Assembly (NCBI GenBank): GCA_003290165.1
Contig: QNQO01000643.1
Span: forward strand, 62,001 to 126,000
DNA: 64,000 bases
Direction of reading: 5' to 3'
Source: Berberis thunbergii
Taxonomy: Eukaryota; Streptophyta; Magnoliopsida; Ranunculales; Berberidaceae
Shown here: in pieces, positions 10,921-21,508 of the stretch
Position numbering within the stretch: the first letter of the stretch is position 1
Layout of the letters: every line of letters begins with the position of its first letter
Program-made: the position numbers and the translations under genes
Notes under the pieces: generated by a model
Database searches by the model: none
The model's input: only the letters and a program-made list of their open reading frames with translations
Told to the model about the DNA's origin: nothing

Positions 10921-12117
10921 GTTCTTCTAACTCATCATCTTCTCGCCCTCCTCATTTTTCCAAACCGAAATCAAAATCCCAATATGCCATGAAGTCTTCT
11001 GCTTCAAAACATCAAACCCCTCTTTCTTATGCCCTTTCTCTTTCTAAAAAATTTAGCCCTTTGGCTCAAGAAGAAGAAATTGTTTCATCCATGACCAGCT
11101 TTACAAAGCCGCAGACTTTGGCACCCAATCCTTACATTCCAAAAGCATGCCTTGATCAAATCACCATGATCGAACCATCTTTGTATGCTTTATCCAAAGC
11201 CCCAGCTCATCGCCAAGAATTTGTTTCCTCAAAGCAACAATTTGAAGAAGCAGACAATACAAACTCACAGGAATTCTATGAGTTCATCCTCGTAGATTCA
11301 GACTCTGTGATCATCACCCATCATCATGATCAATCCCATCAAGAAAGAATCACACATTCAAAGTGTCAGATTCTTAAAGTTCTTTTAGAAGCCGATTGGC
11401 ACCAAACCCCGCGTTACCACAAGAAGCTCACTGTGAGCTATGTTCCTCATACTTACAATTATCTTGACTACAAACTTGCTTGGTCAAGAGCATTCTTCAT
11501 TCAATCGCAGAATTGTGGTCATTCCTGGCTCTTCTCATTCTGCAAAAAGTTCAATCAGAAATTTGCTCCTCTATGGTTCCAACACACTTGGTGGAATCAG
11601 TTTGGTCCAATTCAAGAGATTCTTCCCTCTGCCATTCAAGAAGGTTGGAAGATTTTTAAAGAAAAGTACCAGCCCCCAATTCCTACTTCAGAACAGGTTT
11701 TGTCTCTCTGGTTCTTCATCAGATTTGGTTTGTCTTGGATATGTTGTTGGGATTACGTCTGTACAACCCCTTGCAACTCCATTTCAATCCAAGCAAGCTC
11801 CCTTGTGGTTATGCCGCCATTTCAAGGTTAAATGGTGGGCACAGTTTGACCATTCAAAGGTTACAAAGGAAGGAGTTCTTCGCTTCTTCTCAAACAAAAA
11901 TTTGTCCCTTGCTCCACAGGCGACTCCAAATGTTCTCCCTTCTGACGCCAAGCTTCTTCGTCAACATATCAAGAAGCAGCTTCAAGGGAAACCTACCAAA
12001 GCTCAGTTGTTAGAAACATTGTCAAAGATCTGTTCAGAAGATTCAGATGGAGACGATGAATCTACAGTCCCTCTCAATGAAGACGATTGCTACAATGTCT
12101 TCTCCCTTCATGATTGA
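10917..12117 (+). pseudogene. Viral second reading frame, unknown function (one frameshift)
   Basis: Starts at ATG 10917, overlapping the stop of the upstream frame (ATGA), an arrangement that suits termination-reinitiation. The first 270 or so codons are Ser/Lys-rich at the N-terminus (SSSNSSSSRPPHFSKPKSK), then hold a Trp/His/Phe-rich block (GHSWLFSFCKKF, QHTWWNQFGP; about 11515-11610). Near 11720 the frame shifts by one; the other frame continues to 12117 with a hydrophobic piece, KVKWWAQFDHSKVTKEGVLR, and an acidic C-terminus (SEDSDGDDEST). Position and character fit the second frame of florendoviruses, whose function is not known to me. I assign none. Confidence 0.72.
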
Positions 12118-13013
12118 TGGACCCACTGTCCAATCCCTCAAAGGCAGCATCTGCCACCAGTCACTACAACCAAAAATGCTTTCGGTTCCGACAACATCTT
12201 TCTTTTCAAAAAGCATCCGCGTGAAGCTACAGTTCCATCACTACAAAAGCAGCAACAGTAGAAACATCTTCAACAGTTCCTGCCGACACTCAAAAGCAAA
12301 TTGTATTTGCGTTTTTCAAAAAGGACAAGTTGTCCCCTCTCTCCCTTATCCTCCAGCGAGGCTTATCCTCTCTTCTCCTCTTCTATTTAAGTAGTTTTGT
12401 TTTCTCAGTTAAGGGTAAACGAGTTTTTGAGACGAAAAATCTTACGCCTTTTCCATGTAAGCTTCCTTCTTTTATTTTTGTAAATTATCTTTTTTAGCAA
12501 TGAACTATTCTAGTCTGATCTTACAGATAATCCCCAAGTGTCAACCAGGAAACTGGCTTGAGGTTGTATCGATCTCTTTAATAGTTTAAAGAATAAATTT
12601 ATTTTGTAAACTCTATTATTCTGTTCATTGTTCTTCATTCCACTGTTTTGTATCTTCTATATTTGTCTTCTCTTTTGTTAGCAATCCTGGGTAGAAATTT
12701 ATATCAGAGCCATGCTCCTTTTTCTTCGGGGAAATAGTATTGATGAGTCCTAGGTACTGTTGGTCAGTCGTTGATAGCGTTGGTAAACCTATAAGGTATG
12801 TTGGTCAACCGTTATGAACCTTGAGTAAGTCGCCATGGTGAGCGTAGTGTTTACGGGTTAGGTGGTCTCATACTGGTGTTCCAGCTGTAGGTGGTCCGAA
12901 TACAGTGTTCCCAATCCTCCATCCTCAAAGATTTTGTAAGTATGTATTTGCTTTCAAAATTTACCCGAGCTTCTAGCTCTAGATCATGACAGATTCCAGA
13001 AGGTATAAACCAT
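12118..13013 (+). promoter_or_regulatory. Viral intergenic region: candidate pregenomic promoter and leader
   Basis: Non-coding between the second frame and the movement protein, where caulimovirids carry the full-length transcript promoter. A TATA-like TTCTATTTAAGTAG lies at about 12380-12393. Poly(A)-signal-like AATAAATTTA lies near 12593. The leader holds short repeats of GTTGGTCAGTCGTTG type (12755-12800) and GTGGTC direct repeats (12858-12900). Confidence 0.55.
12699..12711 (+). promoter_or_regulatory. Degenerate tRNA-Met primer-binding site of the viral sequence
   Basis: TTATATCAGAGCC matches the plant initiator-tRNA-Met complement TGGTATCAGAGC except at its first bases. Its position between promoter and movement protein is as expected. 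Confidence 0.75.
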
Positions 13014-13293
13014 ATGGAATGTAGAATATCTAATGTAGAAAAAATTTACAAAAATGGTCAATACCAGAAATTCCTTACAAAAATGTTTACAACATTTCAA
13101 AATCTGTTTCCTCAAAAAACAGAAGATCTGATCGATATGGTTGAACAAACTGTATCTTTTGATGGATCTATGGATTCAAAACAATTGTTTTCAAATGAAA
13201 CTTTACAATATTTACAAAGTCAAGAATACAAATATATCCATATTAGATTGTTTCAAATTGGGATTAAACCCTTGACAAGAACAGGATTAGACA
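13014..13293 (+). pseudogene. Viral movement protein, N-terminal piece
   Basis: The frame contains YLQSQEYKYIHIRLFQIGI and KPLTRTGLDT, the start of the caulimovirid 30K-type movement protein, which in live viruses modifies plasmodesmata. It is cut at 13294-13298 by the giant-LTR retrotransposon; the remainder resumes at 20569. Confidence 0.85.
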
Positions 13294-14149
13294 CTTGTTG
13301 TAGCACCCCATAATTTTTGTACTTACTGAAAATATTTAAATTTTTGTGTGATTGTCTTCATTAAGTTATGGGCATACGTATGAGCTATTTGTTTGACCAT
13401 GTGATGTGTAGTTTGTTTATTTAAGAATTAATTTCCTACTTACCTTCCTCTACCAAATCTCGGGACGAGATTCTTTTGAGTTGTATATATTTTAATACCC
13501 GCCTAATTAAAAAAATATATAAAAATTTCTTATTTATTAATTGTGGCGTATATTGTAATCTCATTTATTGGGAAAAAGATTTTGGTTTGTCATTACTAAA
13601 TAAAATAAAGTGTGTGTGTGTGTGTGTTTAGCCTAATGTTGATGGGTTGTTACTCAATTGTATTTGGGCTTGGGTTTAGGCTTTTATTAAACTAATAATT
13701 AGCATTTGATTTTGTGAAAGAGGGAGGGAGCATTCGAAAGTTCGGTGGGGGCAAATAGCCACCCAACTTATAAAGAGAATTACCCTATTCCTTCTTTTCT
13801 TTTCTTTTCTCCCTCCTTCTCTTTTTCCCTTCTTCTCAAATTCTTTTCCTTGGCAGTGAGCTCAATCCCACCACCCCAAGCAGGCTCCCTGTCCTTCTAT
13901 TGAGCGAGCCTTCCAATCCCTTGGTCACTTTCTTCATCTCCTAGCCATCTTCGACACTTCTTGGCGGGTCTCTTAATCACCTTTGTCTCTCCTCAGCCAT
14001 TGTCAATGGGGCCTACCTTTGACGATGATGGTATTGAATGGGTTCCTATGGATGTTCCTCTAATTCTAGTCTCTTGGTCCTCCGTGGTGGTAGTGAAGCC
14101 AGCAGTGAAAACTGCTGACAACTAGTGGTAATGGTGGTGTTGGCTAATG

Positions 14150-14660
14150 AAATGGGTGTGGAGACTCCTAATGAATGACATAAATATCATCTCTTGGAAT
14201 TGCAGGGGATTTAGCTCTCAGGAAGGCCAATCTCAAATTACTTATTTCAGATCATCATGCTATATGCTTAAAACCCTGTATCTCTCTCTCGGAACCTGAA
14301 GGGAGAACCTAAGCCCTTTAGGTTTGAGAGAATGTGGTTTGATCATGCTAAGCTCATCCTTGATTTTTTGGATTAATCTCAATGTTCAAGGTAGAAAAGG
14401 TCTTGTCCTTTGGCAGAAATTGAAGTTGCTTAAATCTTTTCTCAAAACTTAGAACAAGGAAGTGTTTGATCAACTGCATACCATGATTGATAATACTCAA
14501 TCCAACCTTCATACTCTTTAACTGAGCTTAAGGTTGAATTGGCCAAGCTTCTCAAAAGGGAACATATGTTTCGGAAAAGGAAAACAGGAACTAAATGGGG
14601 TAGATTGGAGACTACTGCTCTAAGGTGTTTCACAAGCTGCCCCATTATTTAAGAATTTCT
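14150..14660 (+). pseudogene. Internally deleted LINE fragment carried inside the 5' LTR
   Basis: NDINIISWNCRGF marks the start of a plant LINE endonuclease. After a jump come PKPFRFERMWFDHAKLI and KGLVLWQKLKLLKSFL, then NKEVFDQLHTMID, typical of the region between endonuclease and RT. Stops and deletions interrupt it. The same fragment is at 18035-18540 in the 3' LTR, so it was in the LTR before this copy moved. Confidence 0.8.
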
Positions 14661-16065
14661 AATACTATGTTACACTTGAGAATTGGTGAGTTTTCTTCAT
14701 TTCTTTCTCTCTTACTGTGAGTTCTCTTTTACCCCTTTCAGTTTGTTTTATGTGATGGTTTCGATAGTTATGTGTTGTGTGTTTAATCTACTTTGATTAA
14801 AACCTCATTTTCTTTCTTCCTGATTTTGCCCTTAACTTGGTAGATTAAATTGATGGGGTTTGATTACTTTAACTAATTGATTTGAATGAATGAATGGATA
14901 CCCATTGTAGTTCACATTGATTTTAGGCAATTGTCAAGGCATTTGGGGTTTTCCAGGTGATCATCATCATTAGAAAAACATGTGCTTGAGTAGGGTTTGT
15001 GTAAGATTAAGGAACCCCTGAGTGTTATCATGAAGAAAATTTGGGCAAATTGTATCTCATAGGTTAGATCAGATGTTACCACATTTAGGTAGTAGGTGTA
15101 TGTGCATTTTTGGATTTGTCAAATCCCATCGGGTGGAAATTGAAATTCATCATATGTGTCCATATGGTTTATTAAAGTTGGTTGTCAAAGTGTTGTGCCA
15201 CTATCATAAATATTTTTTCGTTAATTGTCAAAGGTTATATATACAATGCTCATTTGTTTGATGAAATTCCTTAATGAAATAGAAGATGGATTTTGGAAAG
15301 TTTTACAAGAATGAAATGAGTCAATTTTGCTTAGTTCTTAATGTATCTCATTGTCATATGCTCTTTTGATCATGACCTGGAAAATATTATCTTTGGAGTA
15401 TTTCTTTGGACTTATTTACATAGCTGGCGAGATTGATCCCAATTGCATAACATAAAATAGAAGAAAATTTTCTAGTAATAGATATTAGTTGAAATTTAAC
15501 TGAGCACTTGTTTTAGTTTGAGTATTTGTATTGTTATGCGAATTGGTGTGCATATTGTTTTTCATATGATGCAAAGAGATGAGATATGTGAATTGGCAAT
15601 GTGTCAAATATTTCTTGTTCCCCAAAAGAATGGTGGATACTGTGGTTGATTTATTTATGGTTGACAAAGAGTCACCATAAAAGAGTTTTGAGTTTTAGTT
15701 GATATTTTTTTATGCTCTTTTCCACAACTCCGAAGAAAAAAATGTGAAAAGAAAAGAAATTGTTTGTATACAGACTTGCTTGTATACGTGTGATATTATT
15801 ATGGGTATGCAGACTTGCTTGCATATCGGTGCACCGTTCCATGTGAGTTCGGTTGTACGTGTAGATTTAGGAAATGCTTGCCATGGATCGAACTTCGGGT
15901 GAGATGACATGTTCCTCGAGGTGGCACCTCACTTGGAACATGTACGCTTCGAGTGGTTTCGAAGGCAAGGGAGGCACACTTGGGTGAGGTGTGTTCGACA
16001 CAGGGAGGATGGTGTGATTGTGGAAAAGAAGCGAGATTTCTTATTTTTGTGTATTTGCATGATTA

Positions 16066-16130
16066 CCTTTAAGGAAGAAACTAAATGCTCATTCAACCAT
16101 TGAATGAGAACTACATGTCTTCCTAAAGGT
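16066..16130 (+). repeat. Conserved imperfect hairpin in the LTR
   Basis: ACCTTTAAGGAAGA pairs with TCTTCCTAAAGGT at the base, and CTCATTCAA pairs with TTGAATGAG at the tip around a CCA loop. It is repeated in the 3' LTR (about 19947-20010) and in the solo LTR (about 41660-41727). Confidence 0.75.
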
Positions 16131-16686
16131 AGAAAAATGTGTTTGTTTAATATTTCAATAATAGTCTAATATGATTATGAATTGTATTGTTGTTGCATTT
16201 ATGAGGATTGATAACTCATAAAAAAATTTTATTAGTAATAAATAATGTTTATTTATTTATTAGGATGATAACACATTTGCCTCATGGAGGAACTACTTGA
16301 TGTGTGGTTGTTATTGTTTATTGTTTATTTTTTATGTTGTCATATGCGGATTTATTGATTTTTGGATGAAGATTTCTCACACCAGCTTTATTGCTGACCC
16401 AAGTGAGCTTTTGCTTCTTGGGTACATTCCTTTTGGAATGTAGCCGAGTAGTCTTTCAGGTTTAGAGATTTTGAACTGCGTTACTGGAGTTTCGCTAGTA
16501 AGCTAGCCATGCCAGTCTTCTCCGGATTAGACTTATATTTGTTTCAGTAATTTAATCATGTTTAGTAGTTACTGCTATTTGTTTTTGTGTTATTGAATTC
16601 TCACGTCCCGAGTTTTGGGGGAAATGGATAATCCTACGTGGATTTTTAGGATTTTCGTTTTCTTCGAAAATCGGGGTGTGACAGTT

Positions 16687-16699
16687 TGGTATCAGAGCA
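16687..16699 (+). promoter_or_regulatory. Primer-binding site (tRNA-Met type) of the non-autonomous element
   Basis: TGGTATCAGAGCA starts four bases after the LTR end, as in plant Ty3/gypsy elements. Confidence 0.9.
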
Positions 16700-17156
16700 T
16701 TTGGTTTGCCTAGGCTGGGGTAAAGTCTATGTGATCCTCAGAATGTGGATATGGGAGAGTAGTAGTGTGACTGTCTAGAGATAAAGCGACAAGGGTGAAC
16801 CTTGAACTTTTTATTGTTTCTTTTTCTTCGTGAATCTCAATATGAGATTTATGTGACTAACTTATTTTAATGTCAATAGTGATTGACATTATTTCGTGTC
16901 GTTTTGTTGTAGTAGTTTGTTATCTTGAATCTTTAGTTAACCCTTTTCGCGAATCTCGAGACGAGATTCTTTTAAGTTGTATATATTGTAACACCGCTAC
17001 TTTTTCAATGACAATAAAAATTTATGCAACTAAAATTCAATTGAAAATTTTTATTTTAAAATCTTCTTTCGTTTGACAAGTTGCATTTTTTGAAATTCGC
17101 TTAACTTTCTTTCCTTTAACGAATCTCGGGACAAGATTCTTTTGAGTTGTATATAT
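16700..17156 (+). other. Minimal internal domain, no coding capacity
   Basis: Only short chance frames. Two copies of the motif GAATCTCG(G/A)GAC(G/A)AGATTCTT plus TTGTATATATTGTA occur here (about 16951 and 17120), the second abutting the 3' LTR. In Tekay/Del-type elements a similar motif encodes the polyprotein end and leads into the polypurine tract, so these are probably pol-end relics serving as plus-strand priming sites. Confidence 0.65.
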
Positions 17157-20100
17157 TGTAGCACCTCGTAATTTTTGTACTTACTGAAAAATATTTATTT
17201 TTTTTGTGTGATTGTCTTCATTAAGTTATGGGCATACGTATGAGCTATTTGTTTGACCATGTGATGTGTAGTTTGTTTATTTAAGAATTAATTTTCTACT
17301 TACCTTCCTCTACCGAATCTCGGGATGAGATTCTTTTGAGTTGTATATATTGTAATACCCGCCTAATTAAAAAAATATAAAAATTTCTTATTTATTAATT
17401 GTGGCGTATATTGTAATCTCATTTATTGGGAAAAAGATTTTTCGTTTGTCATTACTAAATAAAATAAAGTGTGTGTGTGTGTGTGTTTAGCCAAAAATTT
17501 ATAAACCCTAATGTTGATGGGTTGTTACTCAATTGTATTTGGGCTTGGGTTTAGGCTTTTATTAAACTAATAATTAGGGTTTGATTTTGTGAAAGAGGGA
17601 GGGAGCATTCGAAAGTTTGGTGGGGGCAAATAGCCACCCACCTTATAAAGAGAATAACCCTATTCCTTTTTTTTCTTTTTCTTTTCTCCTTCCTTTTCTT
17701 TTTCCCTTCTTCTCAAATTCTTCTCCTTGGCGGCGAGCTCGATCCCACCGCCCCAAGCAGGTTCCTCGTCCTTCTATTGAGCGAGCCTTCCAATCCCTTG
17801 GTCACTTTCTTCACCTCCCGGCCATCTTCGGCTCTTCTTAGTGGGTCTCTTAATCGCCTTTCTCTCTCCTCAACCATTATCAATGGGGTCTACCTTCGAC
17901 GATGATGGTATTGAATGGGTTCCTATGGATGTTCTTCTAATTCTAGTCTCTTGGTCCTCCGTGGTGGCAGTGAAGCCAGCAGTGAAAACAACTGACAGCT
18001 AGTGGTAATGGTGGTGTTGGCTAATGAAATGGGTGTGGAGACTTCTAATGAATGACATCAATATCATCTCTTGGAATTTCAGGGGATTTGGCTCTCAGAA
18101 AGGCCAATCTCAAATTCCTTATCTCAGATCATCATGCTATATGCTTAAAACCATGTATCTCTCTCTCGGAACCTGAAGGGAGAACCTAAGCCCTTTAGGT
18201 TTGAGAGAATGTGGTTTGATCATGCTAAGCTCATCCTTGATTTTTTTTGGATTAATCTCAATGTTCAAGGTAGAAAAGGTCTTGTCTTTTGGCAGAAATT
18301 GAAGTTGCTTAAATCTTTTCTCAAAACTTAGAACAAGGAAGTGTTTGATCAAGTGCATACCATGATTGATAATACTCAATCCAGCCTTCATACTCTTTAA
18401 CTGAGCTTAAGGTTGAATTGACCAAGCTTCTCAAAAGGGAACATATGTTTCGGAAAAGGAAAACAGGAGCTAAATGGGGTAGATTGGAGACTACTGCTCT
18501 AAGGTGTTTCACAAGCTGCCCCATTATTTAAGAATTTCTAATACTATGTTACACTTGCGAATTGGTGAGTTTTCTTCATTTCTTTCTCTCTTACTGTGAG
18601 TTCTCTTTTACCCCTTTCAGTTTGTTTTATGTGATGGTTTCGATAGTTATGTGTTGTGTGTTTAATCTACTTTGATTAAAACCTCATTTTCTTTCTTCCT
18701 GATTTTGCCCTTAACTTGGTAGATTAAATTGATGGGGTTTGATTACTTTAACTAATTGATTTGAATGAATGAATGGATACCCATTGTAGTTCACATTGAT
18801 TTTAGGCAATTGTCAAGGCATTTGGGGTTTTCCAGGTGATCATCATCATTAGAAAAACATGTGCTTGAGTAGGGTTTGTGTAAGATTAAGGAACCCCTGA
18901 GTGTTATCATGAAGAAAATTTGGGCAAATTGTATCTCATAGGTTAGATCAGATGTTACCACATTTAGGTAGTAGGTGTATGTGCATTTTTGGATTTGTCA
19001 AATCCCATCGGGTGGAAATTGAAATTCATCATATGTGTCCATATGGTTTATTAAAGTTGGTTGTCAAAGTGTTGTGCCACTATCATAAATATTTTTTCAT
19101 TAATTGTCAAAGGTTATAGATACAATGCTCATTTGTTTGATGAAATTCCTTAATGAAATAGAAGATGGATTTGGGGAAGTTTTACAAGAATGAAATGAGT
19201 CAATTTTGCTTAGTTCTTAATGTATCTCATTGTCATATGCTCTTTTGATCATGACTTGGAAAATATTATCTTTGGAGTATTTCTTTGGACTTATTTACAT
19301 AGCTGGCGAGATTGATCCCAATTGCATAACATAAAATAGAAGAAAATTTTCTAGTAATAGATATTGGCTGAAATTTAACTGAGCACTTGTTTTAGTTTGA
19401 GTATTTGTATTGTTATGCGAATTGGTGTGCTTATTGTTTTTCATATGATGCAAAGAGATGAGATATGTGAATTGGCAATGTGTCAAATATTTCTTGTTCC
19501 CCAAAAGAATGGTGGATACTGTGGTTGATTTATTTATGGTTGACAAAGAGTCACCATAAAAGAGTTTTGAGTTTTAGTTGATATTTTTTTATGCTCTTTT
19601 CCACAACTCCGAAGAAAAAAAATGTGAAAAGAAAAGAAATTGTTTGTATACAGACTTGCTTGTGTACGTGTGATATTATTATGGGTATGCAGACTTGCTT
19701 GCATATCGGTGCACCGTTCCATGTGAGTTCGGTATACGTGTAGATTTAGGAAATGTTTGCCATGGATCGAACTTCGGGTGAGATGACATGTTCCTCGAGG
19801 TGGCACCTCACTTGGAACATGTACGCTTCGAGTGGTTTCGAAGGCAAGGGAGGCACACTTGGGTGAGGTGTGTTCGACACAGGGAGGATGGTGTGATTGT
19901 GGAAAAGAAGCGAGATTTCTTATTTTTTGTGTATTTGCATGATTACCTTTAAGGAAGAAACTAAATGCTCATTCAACCATTGAATGAGAACTACATGTCT
20001 TCCTAAAGGTAGAAAAATGTGTTTGTTTAATATTTCAATAATAGTCTAATATGATTATGAATTGTATTGTTGTTGCATTTATGAGGATTGATAACTCATA

Positions 20101-20563
20101 AAAAAATTTTATTAGTAATAAATAATGTTTATTTATTTATTAGGATGATAACACATTTGCCTCATGGAGGAACTACTTGATGTGTGGTTGTTATTGTTTA
20201 TTGTTTATTTTTTATGTTGTCATATGCGGATTTATTGATTTTTGGATGAAGATTTCTCACACCAGCTTTATTGCTGACCCAAGTGAGCTTTTGCTTCTTG
20301 GGTACATTCCTTTTGGAATGTAGCCGAGTAGTCTTTCAGGTTTAGAGATTTTGAACTGCGTTACTGGAGTTTCGCTAGTAAGCTAGCCATGCCAGTCTTC
20401 TCCGGATTAGACTTATATTTGTTTCAGTAATTTAATCATGTTTAGTAGTTACTGCTATTTGTTTTTGTGTTATTGAATTCTCACGTCCCGAGTTTTGGGG
20501 GAAATGGATAATCCTACGTGGATTTTTAGGATTTTCGTTTTCTTCGAAAATCGGGGTGTAACA
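17157..20563 (+). repeat. 3' LTR (3,407 bp) of the non-autonomous element
   Basis: Near-duplicate of 13299-16683, with the same LINE fragment (18035-18540) and hairpin (19947-20010). It keeps a 16-bp segment (near 17490) that the 5' LTR lacks. Confidence 0.92.
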
Positions 20564-20568
20564 CTTGT

Positions 20569-20919
20569 GCTTTGATAGCTCTTCGTGATTTTCGGCACAA
20601 TTGGTTTGATGGTTCTCTCTTAAGAATCGCTGAGTCTGCTCTTGCGATGGGTCCAATCTATTTTGATTGCTACCCAAACTTTTTTGTGTCTCTTACGGAC
20701 CCAAATGTCCTTGAGACTTTGACTCTCAATATCCAGACCTATGGATTTGATATGCTTCCAGGATCAAAACCTTTGGCTTTGATTTGTAAGATTACCTACA
20801 AGGCCATGAAGACTCAACTGAGTCTTAAGGCTTTGATGGAGTCTGGGAAAGGATATCACATCCTCTTCCAGGCTAATAAAGAGAAAACTAGTGTTATTGT
20901 CCCAAAGACAATCCACTAG
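20569..20919 (+). pseudogene. Viral movement protein, C-terminal piece
   Basis: Resumes directly after the CTTGT duplication with LRDFRHNWFDGSLLRIAES and MGPIYFDCYPNFFVSLTD, the conserved 30K movement-protein core, and runs to a premature TAG at 20917. Relatives continue from here into the coat protein without a stop. Confidence 0.87.
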
Positions 20920-21484
20920 AACCAAGTCACCCTTCTAGTTACATGGCAGGTTCCCACAGAACCAAGAAAGTTGCTTCATTGTAGACCGAGTCAGATTTTG
21001 ACTCTAGAAGATGGTACGGTTAACTTAAATTTTCTGAGTTCAGAAAGACTAGTTTAAAACTGTCTGACTCCCAATTAGGAAGAAGATCCACTTCTTCTTT
21101 TAGAACTGCACCCTCTCAAATCCCAAGGACTCAAACACCTCATGAGGTCCTTCCTCATTTAGATCTTGCTAGTCTGAGAAATAATCTACAATTTCCTCAG
21201 ATCCTGCAACCTATTTACAATTCGGAATCTCTTACTCATTCTGAGATGGAAGATATTCCTCACCCACAATTGAATGTTTTAAAAATAGAGTTCATTCTTG
21301 ACAAAGAATGGATTAAACAAGATTTTTTAAAACCTTTCAATTATTCAATAAGAGAACAATTGTATGCTCAAACAACAGAATAACAAAGAAATGAATTAGG
21401 TAAACAATTTTATGCATTATGTGAAGAATTACAAGAAAATCTACCTTTCTTAGATTTGTGAGAAATGTCAATTTTTAAATCAGA
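20920..21484 (+). pseudogene. Viral coat protein, N-terminal part (defective)
   Basis: After stops and frame changes, one frame gives HPQLNVLKIEFILDKEWI, DFLKPFNYSIREQLYAQT and GKQFYALCEELQENLPF (about 21255-21460), coat-protein type sequence. It stops just before the right copy of the 24-bp repeat; the C-terminal half is at the far left end (8060 on). Confidence 0.75.
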
Positions 21485-21508
21485 TAGATACATATTACAT
21501 CCATGTAT
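21485..21508. repeat. Right copy of 24-bp direct repeat flanking the viral insert
   Basis: Identical to 8032-8055. After it the sequence becomes ordinary AT-rich spacer. Confidence 0.75.

Larger units (their letters stand above)
13299..16683 (+). repeat. 5' LTR (3,385 bp) of the non-autonomous element
   Basis: Contains, in order: a second polypurine-like/LTR-start motif at about 13457-13500, a GT microsatellite near 13611-13627, pyrimidine-rich DNA (13790-13850), an embedded LINE fragment (14150-14660), a 1-kb AT-rich core, a GC-richer block with ATGACATGTTCCTCGAGGTG (about 15903), and a conserved hairpin (16066-16130). No host gene was recognised in it. Confidence 0.92.
13299..20563 (+). 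mobile_element. Non-autonomous LTR retrotransposon with 3.4-kb LTRs and 473-bp interior
   Basis: Two direct repeats (13299-16683 and 17157-20563) open TGTAGCACC and close GGGGTGTGACA or GGGGTGTAACA. The whole 7,265-bp unit is flanked by the 5-bp duplication CTTGT (13294-13298 and 20564-20568). A tRNA-Met-type primer site starts four bases after the left LTR. The interior has no gag or pol. The LTRs are very alike, differing by scattered substitutions and a 16-bp indel near 13632/17490. A LARD-like derivative, mobilised in trans by a Ty3/gypsy partner, is the simplest reading. Confidence 0.93.
8032..21508 (+). mobile_element. Endogenous pararetrovirus (Caulimoviridae, florendovirus-like), split by a retrotransposon
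   Basis: Order from left: coat protein C-terminal half and zinc knuckle, aspartic protease, reverse transcriptase, RNase H, a second frame of unknown function, intergenic promoter/leader with tRNA-Met-like primer site, movement protein, coat protein N-terminal half. This is a circular genome opened inside the coat protein and integrated once, about 6.2 kb after subtracting the 7,265-bp insertion at 13299-20563. A polyprotein frame followed by one unknown frame matches florendoviruses as I know them. The copy is defective: many stops and frameshifts, loss of the RT catalytic block and a changed protease active-site triplet. A perfect 24-bp direct repeat (8032-8055 and 21485-21508) flanks it. 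Confidence 0.88.

Noticed and set aside
15073..15261. 62-codon frame in the LTR that looked gene-like
   Set aside because: It has no counterpart in the solo LTR middle and no recognisable motif; a chance frame.
16681..17156. Possible coding interior of the giant-LTR element
   Set aside because: Only short frames with no gag, protease, RT or integrase motif; treated as non-coding.
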